From: Petrosia ficiformis
Taxonomy: Eukaryota; Porifera; Demospongiae; Haplosclerida; Petrosiidae
Reading direction: 5' to 3'
NCBI GenBank assembly: GCA_947044365.1
Contig: OX345636.1
Coordinates: 49,594,746-49,658,745, forward strand
Length of the DNA: 64,000 bases
The notes below the pieces were generated by a model, which worked only from the letters and a program-made list of their open reading frames with translations, was not told the origin of the DNA and made no database searches. Below, piece by piece: positions 1-13,564 of this stretch. Each line of letters begins with the position of its first letter. Position 1 is the first letter of the stretch. Made by a program: the position numbers and the translations under genes.

Positions 1-483
1 TGTTCTTCAATGTATGGAAGATATGTTTTCAGTTTTGTGCTGGTGGGTTGAATCTACTTCAATAAGCACGCTTAAAACTGTAGGTAATTAAAAATCATAA
101 CACTACCAGATATACTGAAAGAATTTTCAATAATAATGGAAGTGAAGCATCACTAAAATTTTTGAAACTCAATTGAAGAAAAAATTCATTGAAATTCAGT
201 AGAAAAATAAAATACTGTTTCATCACCATGTGATACAGGACTATTTATAGTAACAAACAGGATATGGCACCCTTTGTATTGTATACTTTTATCATTGCTA
301 TTGCTTTGATGTTCACAGTTTATAATTGTGAGGGTGTATTAAGTTAACTTATCCAGTCCTGTGTCATTTTGTGTGTGTAAGACAGGGCACTGTCTCAAGC
401 CCAAGTAATTTGCTTGCAGAAGCATAATTCATGTCACAAAATAGTCTCACATAGCCATCCCCCCTGCTCTGGAGGGTAAATCC

Positions 484-529
484 CTAGATATCCTGCTTCA
501 ACACAGATGTGTTGAAGCAGGATATCTAG
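484..529. repeat. Perfect 46-bp palindrome (22-bp arms, 2-nt loop)
   Basis: Two 22-base arms are exact reverse complements around the dinucleotide ga. The corresponding parts of the R copies at 39.5 and 61.1 kb lack it. A perfect arm pair with a 2-nt loop suggests a recent inverted duplication such as a template switch. Confidence 0.85.
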
Positions 530-2049
530 TGATTTCAAGTGGAGGCGGTCGGATAATTAAAGCAATTGGTAAACTAGGGTTTGAAACACAAGAAGAGAAG
601 TAGATCAAAGTCTTTTCCGACAGGAAAAGATGTGTTAGTATCTTTGCCAACCAGGTATGGGAATAGTCTCATGTAGTCAGCCCCTCCCACGTTAAGCTGA
701 TATCTGGTAAAAGCACAGGATGACTGCTTCAACAGATCTTCCAGACCCTTAGTGCTTTGTTAGGGCTGGCTAGTTATGATCACAGGTGATGTGTTAGTAC
801 ACTTGGAAACATTAAGTGTAGACACATGTATAATCCAATAAGAGAAAACAGTGGTGTTGAATGAGTGTGTTTAATATAGCACAAGAGTAAAGATGGATCA
901 TAAAATATAATTCACAAATAGCTACAATAACTATTTTAAAAGTAGGCACTGCACTTTGGCTTCAGCATAAATGAAACCATTTATTTATGTGAATTAGTCT
1001 GTATTCTTAGTGTATAGTTGCTTAAAAGGCACAAATAAAATAAAGGATGCACTCAGGGACCTTGAATGAAATTACAATGCACTCAATTTATCAGATTAAT
1101 CACCTGACTGACAATCTGATTTGTTCAAAGTCATGTGATATGCAACTTAAGACATTATTTGTTGTACCACACATGTATACAACCCTGGTGCTCCCACTAC
1201 TGATGAATACAGAATACCTTTACTGCCCCACCCTTGTTCAACTTGAGATATACTATTCTGTTATGAATATAATCTCTTTTATTATTGTTTATGAATAGTC
1301 TTACATTGATTCTAACAAGTACATCAACACATACCAGATTGAGCTTGTATTTGTCATCAGTGATAATAATACATTATTGATGATGTCAGTCAGTTGTTCC
1401 TTGATGACTGTTGATATCAGTATCATAGTTATTATAATTACACATTATTATGTATTTTATTATTATAGACATAAATGACATGACACTACAGTGCCTATAC
1501 TTTTAAGTGTGGGTAATAAAATCCTAACAGTTCATAGCCCATGGATTAATATCAGGTTTTATGTGGGTGACTTTATCTCAATTAATTACAACAGGGTTTA
1601 ACTATATCTCGACTGTGTGTGGGTATACAAAAATATGTAAAATACATATGTATTTTGGGTGGCAGAGGACTTGTTCATCTCTTTAAGGGAACAGAACAGT
1701 ACCATCATCTGCAAAGCATGACCTATTCTGTCATTTAATGTGTTCATGTAAATCTTTACCTCTGGGCTTGGTCTCCTCTGACCACACAATAGTTATAGTG
1801 TATACATGTACATGTACATGTATATGCAGCTCTCTCTATCCAAATGCCCTGTTTACCAATGCATCAGTAAATACATGTCACTTTGAAGATAAATAATTGC
1901 TCATTCTTACTGGATTATAAAGGATCCTACTCCCTAAAAATGTTTTTACCTACCATGTGTGTATGTGCTCTCCTAATTAACCTTGAGTGGGCGTTTTTAA
2001 TTAATAATTAAAGGCTATTACAAGGCTATTACTATTACAGATGCTGGAG

Positions 2050-2065
2050 TGTGTGTGTAGGCGTG

Positions 2066-2106
<41 letters not shown>
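2050..2106. repeat. (GT)n microsatellite
   Basis: A nearly pure GT run of about 57 bp with a few C and A interruptions. It continues as a diffuse GT-rich tract to about 2135. Confidence 0.9.
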
Positions 2107-2107
<1 letters not shown>

Positions 2108-2387
2108 TATTTGTCTATGTGTGTGTGTGAGTGTACACTTAACAAAATATGTTTAGTTTTAGTTGTGTTACTACCAAAACAACATTAAAATAATTATAAG
2201 TCAACTATTCCAAGCTATGTAATTTATTAGATTGGTCTCCTACCACATACACATTTTTATTTTTGATTGATTGTAAATGAATAGGTTTGTATAATACTAT
2301 AATTGATGTTTCACCTCTGTCTCTTCTCTAATCTCCACATACAGATATTCATTTCAAATATATAGTTAACTTTCAATTGAACTAGAG

Positions 2388-2535
2388 GAACTCATTTCTA
2401 TACATTGTGTGAAACTAGAGGGACACATTTCTATACATTGTCTGCAACTATAGGGACACATTCCTATACATTGTGTACAACTACTAGAAGGACACATTCC
2501 TATACATTGTGTGCAACTAGAGGGACTCATTCCTA
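2388..2535. repeat. Minisatellite, about 37-bp unit (4 copies)
   Basis: The motif aactagagggacacattcc followed by tatacattgtgtg repeats about four times with small changes. The same minisatellite is longer in R copy B at 40788-41118. Read on the minus strand it gives a Cys-rich repeat in a 116-codon ORF, but unit lengths vary and copy B does not keep the frame, so it is not called as a gene. Confidence 0.8.
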
Positions 2536-5249
2536 GTAATGTAAGTGTAGTGTCCACAAACTGTTTAACATCATGTATTGTAGTTTCAATATGTGTAGTT
2601 AATAGTAAAGGTTCCTTTAATTTGTGTTTAATGTAGTACAAGAGTAAAGATGGATCATTAATTATAGTAGTCACAGGACTGTACTGCTGGACTACGAAAG
2701 TAGTGTGGGCGTTCATTTACCACACCCAAAATAACATAGGGGTAGAAATACACTAAAATATGAATAACATGTGTGGTTAGGTAACTGAAGGGCATCTGTT
2801 TGCATGTGAATGACTGTTCCGGATAAATTCATACTTAAAAGACTGAAATCAAAAATCAACTTCTATTTTCTGACTTCTGCTTTTGTTTTCTGTTAACTTA
2901 ATTTTTCATTTCACTGCAGGATAAATATATTTTTAAATTTATAATAATTACTGTTACAAAAGATCACTATGCATGCTATGGGATACTATGTTTAATTTAC
3001 TTGGTAGTGCTTAATACATAAAATGAGAGCAATATTGTTATGTGGAAAATACAATCTTTTTTTCCAATGTAAACATGAGGCTCTAGGAAGCCAATATTGT
3101 TATGTTTCTAATAGAAAATACAATATTTACTTTCCGTTGTAAACATGGTTATCATGTTTTTAATTGAAAGTATAAATGTACAGGGAACTGACATAGTTTG
3201 CAGTGCCAACATAATATTTGATAGATCTTAAAGTGAATGGAACAAATGCACCTAATGACCTGGTTGAACAACAGTTACAGTGCACCCCTTCATTTAATTA
3301 TGTGATATTGATTCAACCATTCAGTTTTTATGATGCATGAGCTCTTTCACCATGTACATGTACACTACACTAGCATGATGCTTTCCTGGGGAACTATATA
3401 GTATCCCACAGCATGGTGATCTAATAGTTATACATTATTCTAATTGAAAGAATTCTATGCACTAATGAAGCGACAGATATATCTATCCTCTAGTGAAGTG
3501 AGAATTAAGTTAACAAAAAACAAAAGCAGAAATAAAAAAACAAATGCCAATTTTTCAAAATTCAGAAAATTGAAGTCAGTTTTTGCTTTCTGTCTTTCAA
3601 GTATTAAACTATATGAGAATTTATCTGGAACAGTCATTTACATCCAAGCAGAAAACAGAATGGCCACAAAGTTTTTGGGAGTGGCAGAAAACACCCCCAC
3701 ATTATTTCCAGTCCAGTAGACCAGTTCAGTAGTCCAGTTCCAGTTGTCCAGTCCAGTGATTAGGGACTACCAATTATAATTCACAAATAAAACAATGATT
3801 TGATAATCTTCAAGAAAAACAGAATGCTAAAATGTTAATACAACATTTATTACAAAAGTAGACATTGTACTTTGGCTTTGGTATAAACAGAGTTAGGTAT
3901 ATAAGCCATCTGTGTATGTGTGTTAGTCTCTTTTCTTAATTTATAATAATTTGTGTTGCTAAAACGATACAAATAAAGTGAATGATGCACACAGTACATC
4001 ACCTGACCTTGAATAAATTTACATATTCATTAAGCATTAAGCATATCTGATTAAATTACGATCACCTGATTGACAATCTGATTGGCTTGTGGTCAGGTGA
4101 TGTTCTGTCAGCATAAATATTATTTGTTAAACCACACATACATGTACACTGCTGTGTTTGCTGATGAATACAATTGAACACACCTTTACTGCCCCACCCT
4201 TGTTCAACTAGAGATGAATAATGTGTACTTTTGGTGTCACGCCTTTACTTATCTACCAATGAATGTAATTTGATTGTCCTCTAGGGTCTCGAGAGATCTC
4301 TTTTGTTATTGTTTATGAATAATTTTACAGTTCATCATACCATGTCAGTACATACATGTATGTGTACGATAATCAATTAATAAACTTGTCTATAATATTT
4401 TACTAAACAATTTGCCATCAATAGTAGTGTAGCATTTTTGATGATGTTGCATTTATACTTCGTTTCATATATACATGTAGTATAGTGTCAACAAGATATA
4501 TGAAGAATAAGTATCCCTATGATTGTTTTGTAGTGTTCAACATTGAACAACACTTTCAAGTCTCATGCCTGAAGAACAACAGCCTATTATTGTTATTTTG
4601 ATTATCTTACTTTTTAAAGTATTTTTGTTGAACGTTAGGAATATATTTCTGATAGAACAACTATTATACCAATTGACTCCTTATTACTTTGATTACCTAT
4701 TCTCCTTATCTTGTCAGATAGAACAGCTATTATAGTTCAAGTTTCTACACAAGCTACAGCAATGCAGCTTTCTTCCTGCTGGTCTGTAGCTTGAGTGGAC
4801 ATTTTTTACGCACTATGCCTATTAATTGTTTTGAGCCTTTCGAAATGACACAACTTTCTTAACGTATACTATATATATACATTAAACCCTGTGGAAAACA
4901 ATTATGGGGATTGCCCTACAGACCATAAAAATGTAGCCCTGATTATTATAATAATAGCATGTTACATGTACATGTATAATTATGAGCTTATACAATGTAC
5001 ATTATAAGTATAGTAGTGTTTCATAACTTTAGAATCTTCATGTTTATTTTACACAGAATAATATTGGATGAACAAAGAATTAATATCACTGGATAAGTTG
5101 TTGATGTGTGAGCTTGTGTACATGTGTTTGTGTTAGTCTCACCTTGCCATACCCAAAGTTATGGACCTGACAATGTAAGTAGTTAGACTGTGACACCCAC
5201 TTGATAGTTTATACAAATTAATGTATGGTCATTCCATGAAACACTCCCT

Positions 5250-5472
5250 TTGTAGTAGTTTGGATCTGGCTATGAAGACTTTGTGTGTTGCATTTAGAGA
5301 TGGTGATCATTACGTGCTGTCAATCTGTCCTTCATTAGATATCGAATATTGTGTTGCACTTAATGAAAGAGTAGTAGTTTGGACCTGGCTATGCAAGACT
5401 ATGTGTGTTGCATTTGGAGATGGTGATCATTACATGCTGTCAATCTGTGTGTTGCACTTAATGAAAGGGTAA
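5250..5472. repeat. Tandem duplication of about 120 bp
   Basis: A segment starting tagtagtttgg at 5253 is repeated at 5372 with few changes. A short plus-strand ORF (5221-5472) reads through both units and gives two copies of the peptide motif VAFxDGDHYxLSIC. No family is recognised and no homologous frame is seen in the other R copies, so coding status is doubtful. Confidence 0.55.
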
Positions 5473-6664
5473 GCCTATCTAGGTTAATAAAAAGAATTTT
5501 GGAGAAAAGCACAATTATAATCTTATACTGAACCACCAATTAGTCATCGTTTTGTTTTTTGTTTATTTTAAATTACTTGATTGATCAAATGAAAGTGGAA
5601 CTAGTTACAGAAGATGTGGCCCACATGTATATGTACATGTATTTGAATAGTTGATTATCTATCATAATTAAGTCATTAGCATATTTGTTTTTCTATACTT
5701 ATCTGTGTTAATCTGTGATGTTCACATAGGAACTACATGTAACTTTGCACCTTGCCTAGGTATGTGTGTATATGAGGAACCACTGTGAAGTGAGAGAAAG
5801 TAGGCCATCAATAATTATTCTGACAAATTGGCGTTATCAAGTGTTAAAGAGCTTTGCATCCCTCGTTTACAATACTCCTGTGTAAAAACCAATATAGTTA
5901 TGAAGTACAGTAAGGGATATTCATTATATCCCCGATGCCCTGAAAGAATCAGTATCCTCAGTCATAGAGTCTAATTGCCAGAGAATAATTGGTGGCAGTT
6001 AATTATAGTAAGCCCCTATGCACCTACAAGTTACAATGGAATTAGTGTTGGCTGATTATGAAAAAAAGTAAAACAATAATGATTATAGTACTACATAATC
6101 ATGATTATGGCAATTATCAAGAAAATGTGGGAACTTATAAATATTGCAATGCTGTCCTTTACTTTATTTTGTGCACTTGACTCACCCGATAAAGCAGATA
6201 AAGATGCTCTCTTGAATGCCATTCAGGTCAATTTTCCACATGTAGGACAAATCTTACTTTGTCTTAAATCACGATACCATCCTCATTATCTGGGCCAAAT
6301 ACCAGCTGGTATAGGAGATCTCTGCCATGTACATATACATATATATATGTGTATATATACTGTATATATATATATGTAATATATATACCATGGTTTCAAG
6401 GTGTATATGTATAATGGAAGCCATATAGATCAAAGGAACCAGGGTAGGTGTATATTATTGTGTAGACATAACAGTGGTTGATCGAAATTGTGGTTATATT
6501 GCTATTGTGGTTATATTGAGTTATTGATATTGCAGTGCAATAAGTAAATGAAATTGAGAAAATGAAAAGAGTAACATAATCAAATTTGAAAGTCAAGTTT
6601 CATTCAATAAACTTAAACAATGTTATCAGAAATGTTGACTGTTACATTTGCAACAGTGCAAGAA

Positions 6665-7098
6665 TTAAACATGTTGCTCAGAACCATTACCACCAGACAT
6701 ATACCTTTGTAGGCCAGCTAATATTTGATGAATTGTTCGAGGAGGATAAGAACTACCATCTTGGCGTCTTACCTCCGCAATAAACCTGGAAATCCAGTGG
6801 TTGAGCTCTGCAACCTTTTGGTTTTCCAATAAATCGTCCAGACAATTGCTTCCATCTTTTTTCCCTTTCTTCAGCCTGGCATATCTCCACTCTGTGACCA
6901 CCTGGTATTTTTTTCAGTGTTTGGAGTTATGAATGCAGAACAAATCTTAACCATCTCTTCATCACTGGTAGTATTGAATCTATCCACAACTGATTGTTTT
7001 GCCATCTTGCTGTTTTCAGGATACTTGTTTTTCTTGTCTTCTTCATTTTCAACAATCTGATGAGATAGTCGTTTCAATGAAAGTCTTCTTTTAGCCAT
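6665..7098 (-). pseudogene. Crypton-type (DUF3504/ZMYM-QRICH1-like) N-terminal domain, frameshifted
   Basis: Two overlapping minus-strand frames together encode the N-terminal SAM-like region of Crypton-derived proteins. The first begins MAKRRLSLKRL and runs through DRFNTTSDEE to NTEKNTRW. The frame then shifts to TEWRYARLKKG, DLLENQKVAELNHWISRF, EVRRQDGSSYPPRTIHQIL and GLQRYM. The order RF..sDEE..NT.K.TrW...eW...DLL...LN.WisrF..EVRr.DG..YPP.T is the family signature known from ZMYM2-4, QRICH1 and Crypton tyrosine recombinases. One frameshift near 6890 breaks it, and the tyrosine-recombinase catalytic domain is absent downstream, so it is a relic or a lone first exon. It sits 30 bp outside the 7132-14240 element. 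Confidence 0.7.
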
Positions 7099-7402
7099 CC
7101 TGTAGCAAATACATTCTTATAGTAATGAATATGTGACCGAGTATGAGAAAAGGGCACTTCTGTCGCAAAAATTCAAAATTGAGTTATTGGTATCATTGGA
7201 ATCTCCATCTTCTTACCTACATCCTGGTGGTTTCGATTTTGCAATTGCACGCTCTGTTGAGTACTTACACGCCCTCAAAGTTTGACAGCTAAAATAATTG
7301 AAATGCCTAAAAAAGCCATTTCTAAATTATTTACACGTTTCCGTGTTACATTCCGTTTACGTAAGCATGTGGTACAGAAAGAAGATGCTGGAGAGAGTTT
7401 AA

Positions 7403-10400
7403 GGTGGTACTAGGGAGTGGGCGGATGCGACTCCAATCAGTTTCAAAATAGAATATTATATAATATGACTCTAACCTGGTGTAATGGCAACCTTCATATC
7501 TTCTAATCACCTTTATAGGGTCCTGGAATTGATAAAACATATATAAAATGTCCATTTTTGCCATCTTAATAAGTACAAAACGGAGAAAGCCACGCCCACC
7601 AATCATGGCGTGCACCAAGTACAATGCATTTAGAGAAAACAAATAGAGCCGTTTTCTGGAAATTCATTTCACTTTTATAGTTACAAGAGGCTGAAGAAAG
7701 CTGAATTCTGTAGCTTTTCACTGAAACCATAAAATTTACCTTTCTAGACACTACCAAACTCCGATCTTTCTCAGAGAGCAACTACAGTTACCCCGCCATT
7801 GTTTCCCACCCACCGCCCCCTCCACCACCCGTGGGCCGTGTTTAGCTTTGTTTCTGAAAATAAACTATCAGTCAAAACATTTAGGCCCAATAATTATACT
7901 CTCGGGTGGGTGTGGCTTCCAAAAAATACAGAATGGAACCAGATTGTATGCAGCAAGAAGCTTGCAAGACTAGAAACTGATTGGAGTAGCATCTGCCCAC
8001 GGAAAAGACTACAACCTTAATATGTTAACTTTCTTAATTAATGATACTGCTAAGTTTAACTGTTAAGGTGGTACTAGGGAGTGGGCGGATGCGACTCCAA
8101 TCAGTTTCAAAATAGAATATTATATAATATGACTCTAACCTGGTGTAATGGCAACCTTCATATCTTCTAATCACCTTTATAGGGTCCTGGAATTGATAAA
8201 ACATATATAAAATGTCCATTTTTGCCATCTTAATAAGTACAAAACGGAGAAAGCCACGCCCACCAATCATGGCGTGCACCAAGTACAATGCATTTAGAGA
8301 AAACAAATAGAGCCGTTTTCTGGAAATTCATTTTACTTTTATAGTTACAAGAGGCTGAAGAAAGCTGAATTCTGTAGCTTTTCACTGAAACCATAAAATT
8401 TACCTTTCTAGACACTACCAAACTCCGATCTTTCTCAGAGAGCAACTACAGTTACCCCGCCATTGTTTCCCACCCACCGCCCCCTCCACCACCCGTGGGC
8501 CGTGTTTAGCTTTGTTTCTGAAAATAAACTATCAGTCAAAACATTTAGGCCCAATAATTATACTCTCGGGTGGGTGTGGCTTCCAAAAAATACAGAATGG
8601 AACCAGATTGTATGCAGCAAGAAGCTTGCAAGACTAGAAACTGATTGGAGTAGCATCTGCCCACGGAAAAGACTACAACCTTAATATGTTAACTTTCTTA
8701 ATTAATGATACTGCTAAGTTTAACTGTTAAGGTGGTACTAGGGAGTGGGCGGATGCGACTCCAATCAGTTTCAAAATAGAATATTATATAATATGACTCT
8801 AACCTGGTGTAATGGCAACCTTCATATCTTCTAATCACCTTTATAGGGTCCTGGAATTGATAAAACATATATAAAATGTCCATTTTTGCCATCTTAATAA
8901 GTACAAAACGGAGAAAGCCACGCCCACCAATCATGGCGTGCACCAAGTACAATGCATTTAGAGAAAACAAATAGAGCCGTTTTCTGGAAATTCATTTCAC
9001 TTTTATAGTTACAAGAGGCTGAAGAAAGCTGAATTCTGTAGCTTTTCACTGAAACCATAAAATTTACCTTTCTAGACACTACCAAACTCCGATCTTTCTC
9101 AGAGAGCAACTACAGTTACCCCGCCATTGTTTCCCACCCACCGCCCCCTCCACCACCCGTGGGCCGTGTTTAGCTTTGTTTCTGAAAATAAACTATCAGT
9201 CAAAACATTTAGGCCCAATAATTATACTCTCGGGTGGGTGTGGCTTCCAAAAAATACAGAATGGAACCAGATTGTATGCAGCAAGAAGCTTGCAAGACTA
9301 GAAACTGATTGGAGTAGCATCTGCCCACGGAAAAGACTACAACCTTAATATGTTAACTTTCTTAATTAATGATACTGCTAAGTTTAACTGTTAAGGTGGT
9401 ACTAGGGAGTGGGCGGATGCGACTCCAATCAGTTTCAAAATAGAATATTATATAATATGACTCTAACCTGGTGTAATGGCAACCTTCATATCTTCTAATC
9501 ACCTTTATAGGGTCCTGGAATTGATAAAACATATATAAAATGTCCATTTTTGCCATCTTAATAAGTACAAAACGGAGAAAGCCACGCCCACCAATCATGG
9601 CGTGCACCAAGTACAATGCATTTAGAGAAAACAAATAGAGCCGTTTTCTGGAAATTCATTTCACTTTTATAGTTACAAGAGGCTGAAGAAAGCTGAATTC
9701 TGTAGCTTTTCACTGAAACCATAAAATTTACCTTTCTAGACACTACCAAACTCCGATCTTTCTCAGAGAGCAACTACAGTTACCCCGCCATTGTTTCCCA
9801 CCCACCGCCCCCTCCACCACCCGTGGGCCGTGTTTAGCTTTGTTTCTGAAAATAAACTATCAGTCAAAACATTTAGGCCCAATAATTATACTCTCGGGTG
9901 GGTGTGGCTTCCAAAAAATACAGAATGGAACCAGATTGTATGCAGCAAGAAGCTTGCAAGACTAGAAACTGATTGGAGTAGCATCTGCCCACGGAAAAGA
10001 CTACAACCTTAATATGTTAACTTTCTTAATTAATGATACTGCTAAGTTTAACTGTTAAGGTGGTACTAGGGAGTGGGCGGATGCGACTCCAATCAGTTTC
10101 AAAATAGAATATTATATAATATGACTCTAACCTGGTGTAATGGCAACCTTCATATCTTCTAATCACCTTTATAGGGTCCTGGAATTGATAAAACATATAT
10201 AAAATGTCCATTTTTGCCATCTTAATAAGTACAAAACGGAGAAAGCCACGCCCACCAATCATGGCGTGCACCAAGTACAATGCATTTAGAGAAAACAAAT
10301 AGAGCCGTTTTCTGGAAATTCATTTCACTTTTATAGTTACAAGAGGCTGAAGAAAGCTGAATTCTGTAGCTTTTCACTGAAACCATAAAATTTACCTTTC

Positions 10401-13328
10401 TAGACACTACCAAACTCCGATCTTTCTCAGAGAGCAACTACAGTTACCCCGCCATTGTTTCCCACCCACCGCCCCCTCCACCACCCGTGGGCCGTGTTTA
10501 GCTTTGTTTCTGAAAATAAACTATCAGTCAAAACATTTAGGCCCAATAATTATACTCTCGGGTGGGTGTGGCTTCCAAAAAATACAGAATGGAACCAGAT
10601 TGTATGCAGCAAGAAGCTTGCAAGACTAGAAACTGATTGGAGTAGCATCTGCCCACGGAAAAGACTACAACCTTAATATGTTAACTTTCTTAATTAATGA
10701 TACTGCTAAGTTTAACTGTTAAGGTGGTACTAGGGAGTGGGCGGATGCGACTCCAATCAGTTTCAAAATAGAATATTATATAATATGACTCTAACCTGGT
10801 GTAATGGCAACCTTCATATCTTCTAATCACCTTTATAGGGTCCTGGAATTGATAAAACATATATAAAATGTCCATTTTTGCCATCTTAATAAGTACAAAA
10901 CGGAGAAAGCCACGCCCACCAATCATGGCGTGCACCAAGTACAATGCATTTAGAGAAAACAAATAGAGCCGTTTTCTGGAAATTCATTTCACTTTTATAG
11001 TTACAAGAGGCTGAAGAAAGCTGAATTCTGTAGCTTTTCACTGAAACCATAAAATTTACCTTTCTAGACACTACCAAACTCCGATCTTTCTCAGAGAGCA
11101 ACTACAGTTACCCCGCCATTGTTTCCCACCCACCGCCCCCTCCACCACCCGTGGGCCGTGTTTAGCTTTGTTTCTGAAAATAAACTATCAGTCAAAACAT
11201 TTAGGCCCAATAATTATACTCTCGGGTGGGTGTGGCTTCCAAAAAATACAGAATGGAACCAGATTGTATGCAGCAAGAAGCTTGCAAGACTAGAAACTGA
11301 TTGGAGTAGCATCTGCCCACGGAAAAGACTACAACCTTAATATGTTAACTTTCTTAATTAATGATACTGCTAAGTTTAACTGTTAAGGTGGTACTAGGGA
11401 GTGGGCGGATGCGACTCCAATCAGTTTCAAAATAGAATATTATATAATATGACTCTAACCTGGTGTAATGGCAACCTTCATATCTTCTAATCACCTTTAT
11501 AGGGTCCTGGAATTGATAAAACATATATAAAATGTCCATTTTTGCCATCTTAATAAGTACAAAACGGAGAAAGCCACGCCCACCAATCATGGCGTGCACC
11601 AAGTACAATGCATTTAGAGAAAACAAATAGAGCCGTTTTCTGGAAATTCATTTCACTTTTATAGTTACAAGAGGCTGAAGAAAGCTGAATTCTGTAGCTT
11701 TTCACTGAAACCATAAAATTTACCTTTCTAGACACTACCAAACTCCGATCTTTCTCAGAGAGCAACTACAGTTACCCCGCCATTGTTTCCCACCCACCGC
11801 CCCCTCCACCACCCGTGGGCCGTGTTTAGCTTTGTTTCTGAAAATAAACTATCAGTCAAAACATTTAGGCCCAATAATTATACTCTCGGGTGGGTGTGGC
11901 TTCCAAAAAATACAGAATGGAACCAGATTGTATGCAGCAAGAAGCTTGCAAGACTAGAAACTGATTGGAGTAGCATCTGCCCACGGAAAAGACTACAACC
12001 TTAATATGTTAACTTTCTTAATTAATGATACTGCTAAGTTTAACTGTTAAGGTGGTACTAGGGAGTGGGCGGATGCGACTCCAATCAGTTTCAAAATAGA
12101 ATATTATATAATATGACTCTAACCTGGTGTAATGGCAACCTTCATATCTTCTAATCACCTTTATAGGGTCCTGGAATTGATAAAACATATATAAAATGTC
12201 CATTTTTGCCATCTTAATAAGTACAAAACGGAGAAAGCCACGCCCACCAATCATGGCGTGCACCAAGTACAATGCATTTAGAGAAAACAAATAGAGCCGT
12301 TTTCTGGAAATTCATTTCACTTTTATAGTTACAAGAGGCTGAAGAAAGCTGAATTCTGTAGCTTTTCACTGAAACCATAAAATTTACCTTTCTAGACACT
12401 ACCAAACTCCGATCTTTCTCAGAGAGCAACTACAGTTACCCCGCCATTGTTTCCCACCCACCGCCCCCTCCACCACCCGTGGGCCGTGTTTAGCTTTGTT
12501 TCTGAAAATAAACTATCAGTCAAAACATTTAGGCCCAATAATTATACTCTCGGGTGGGTGTGGCTTCCAAAAAATACAGAATGGAACCAGATTGTATGCA
12601 GCAAGAAGCTTGCAAGACTAGAAACTGATTGGAGTAGCATCTGCCCACGGAAAAGACTACAACCTTAATATGTTAACTTTCTTAATTAATGATACTGCTA
12701 AGTTTAACTGTTAAGGTGGTACTAGGGAGTGGGCGGATGCGACTCCAATCAGTTTCAAAATAGAATATTATATAATATGACTCTAACCTGGTGTAATGGC
12801 AACCTTCATATCTTCTAATCACCTTTATAGGGTCCTGGAATTGATAAAACATATATAAAATGTCCATTTTTGCCATCTTAATAAGTACAAAACGGAGAAA
12901 GCCACGCCCACCAATCATGGCGTGCACCAAGTACAATGCATTTAGAGAAAACAAATAGAGCCGTTTTCTGGAAATTCATTTCACTTTTATAGTTACAAGA
13001 GGCTGAAGAAAGCTGAATTCTGTAGCTTTTCACTGAAACCATAAAATTTACCTTTCTAGACACTACCAAACTCCGATCTTTCTCAGAGAGCAACTACAGT
13101 TACCCCGCCATTGTTTCCCACCCACCGCCCCCTCCACCACCCGTGGGCCGTGTTTAGCTTTGTTTCTGAAAATAAACTATCAGTCAAAACATTTAGGCCC
13201 AATAATTATACTCTCGGGTGGGTGTGGCTTCCAAAAAATACAGAATGGAACCAGATTGTATGCAGCAAGAAGCTTGCAAGACTAGAAACTGATTGGAGTA
13301 GCATCTGCCCACGGAAAAGACTACAACC
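7403..13328. repeat. Nine-copy tandem array of a 614-bp TTAA MITE (664-bp period)
   Basis: Units start at 7403, 8067, 8731, 9395, 10059, 10723, 11387, 12051 and 12715. Each unit is 614 bp, begins GGTGGTACTAGGGAG and ends GACTACAACC. The ends form about 46-bp imperfect TIRs that share GGGCRGATGCKACTCCAAT. Every unit is flanked by TTAA. Between units lies TTAA, then an identical 42-bp spacer, then TTAA. The outer flanks are TTAA at 7399-7402 and 13329-13332 with no spacer. Copies are nearly identical; a C/T difference in copy 2 near 8333 is the one noticed. TTAA flanks suggest a piggyBac-type integration mode, but the termini (GGTKGTA) are not the classic CCY start, so the superfamily is open. 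Short ORFs of 71-90 codons on both strands are by-products. Confidence 0.9.
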
Positions 13329-13332
13329 TTAA

Positions 13333-13526
13333 AGGTTTATTTTAGCATTAAGATAGTTTGTAATCGTTTTTTAAACTACTACATAGTTGAAATATTGTAG
13401 TTCACTTCCAGATTAGCGAGTATTCTTCAGCAATCACGGCCAAAGTGGACAGAATAAACAGTGAGTAACATTTAATTAAATTCTGTTGTTATTATTGATG
13501 TTTAACTGTATATATGTATATGTAAG

Positions 13527-13564
<38 letters not shown>

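Larger units (their letters stand above)
1..6290. repeat. Long dispersed repeat R, copy A (left end outside the window)
   Basis: This block is non-coding and recurs three more times. The first bases match the starts of the blocks at 39195 and 60630. The order of sub-blocks is kept at 39195-43870 up to about 5110 here. The part from about 3990 to 6280 recurs at 14745-16290. Copies differ by many small indels and substitutions, so the duplications are not recent. No reading frame is conserved between copies, so short ORFs here are treated as noise. Copy A carries private insertions, including the palindrome at 484-529 and the GT run near 2050. The family has no recognisable retroelement coding region or terminal repeats. 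It may be part of a larger duplicated segment rather than a transposon. Confidence 0.75.

Noticed and set aside
2366..2716. Cys-rich 116-codon minus-strand protein
   Set aside because: The Cys repeats are the translation of a minisatellite. The expanded homolog at 40788-41118 does not keep the frame.
7403..13328. CRISPR-like or centromeric satellite reading of the 664-bp array
   Set aside because: The unit is a TIR-bearing element with TTAA flanks. Repeat and spacer are both identical in every unit, so it is not CRISPR. Nothing supports a centromere.
7346..13332. Regular 71-, 73- and 90-codon ORFs on both strands every 664 bp
   Set aside because: They lie within a MITE, overlap each other on opposite strands, have no recognised motif, and repeat only because the DNA repeats.
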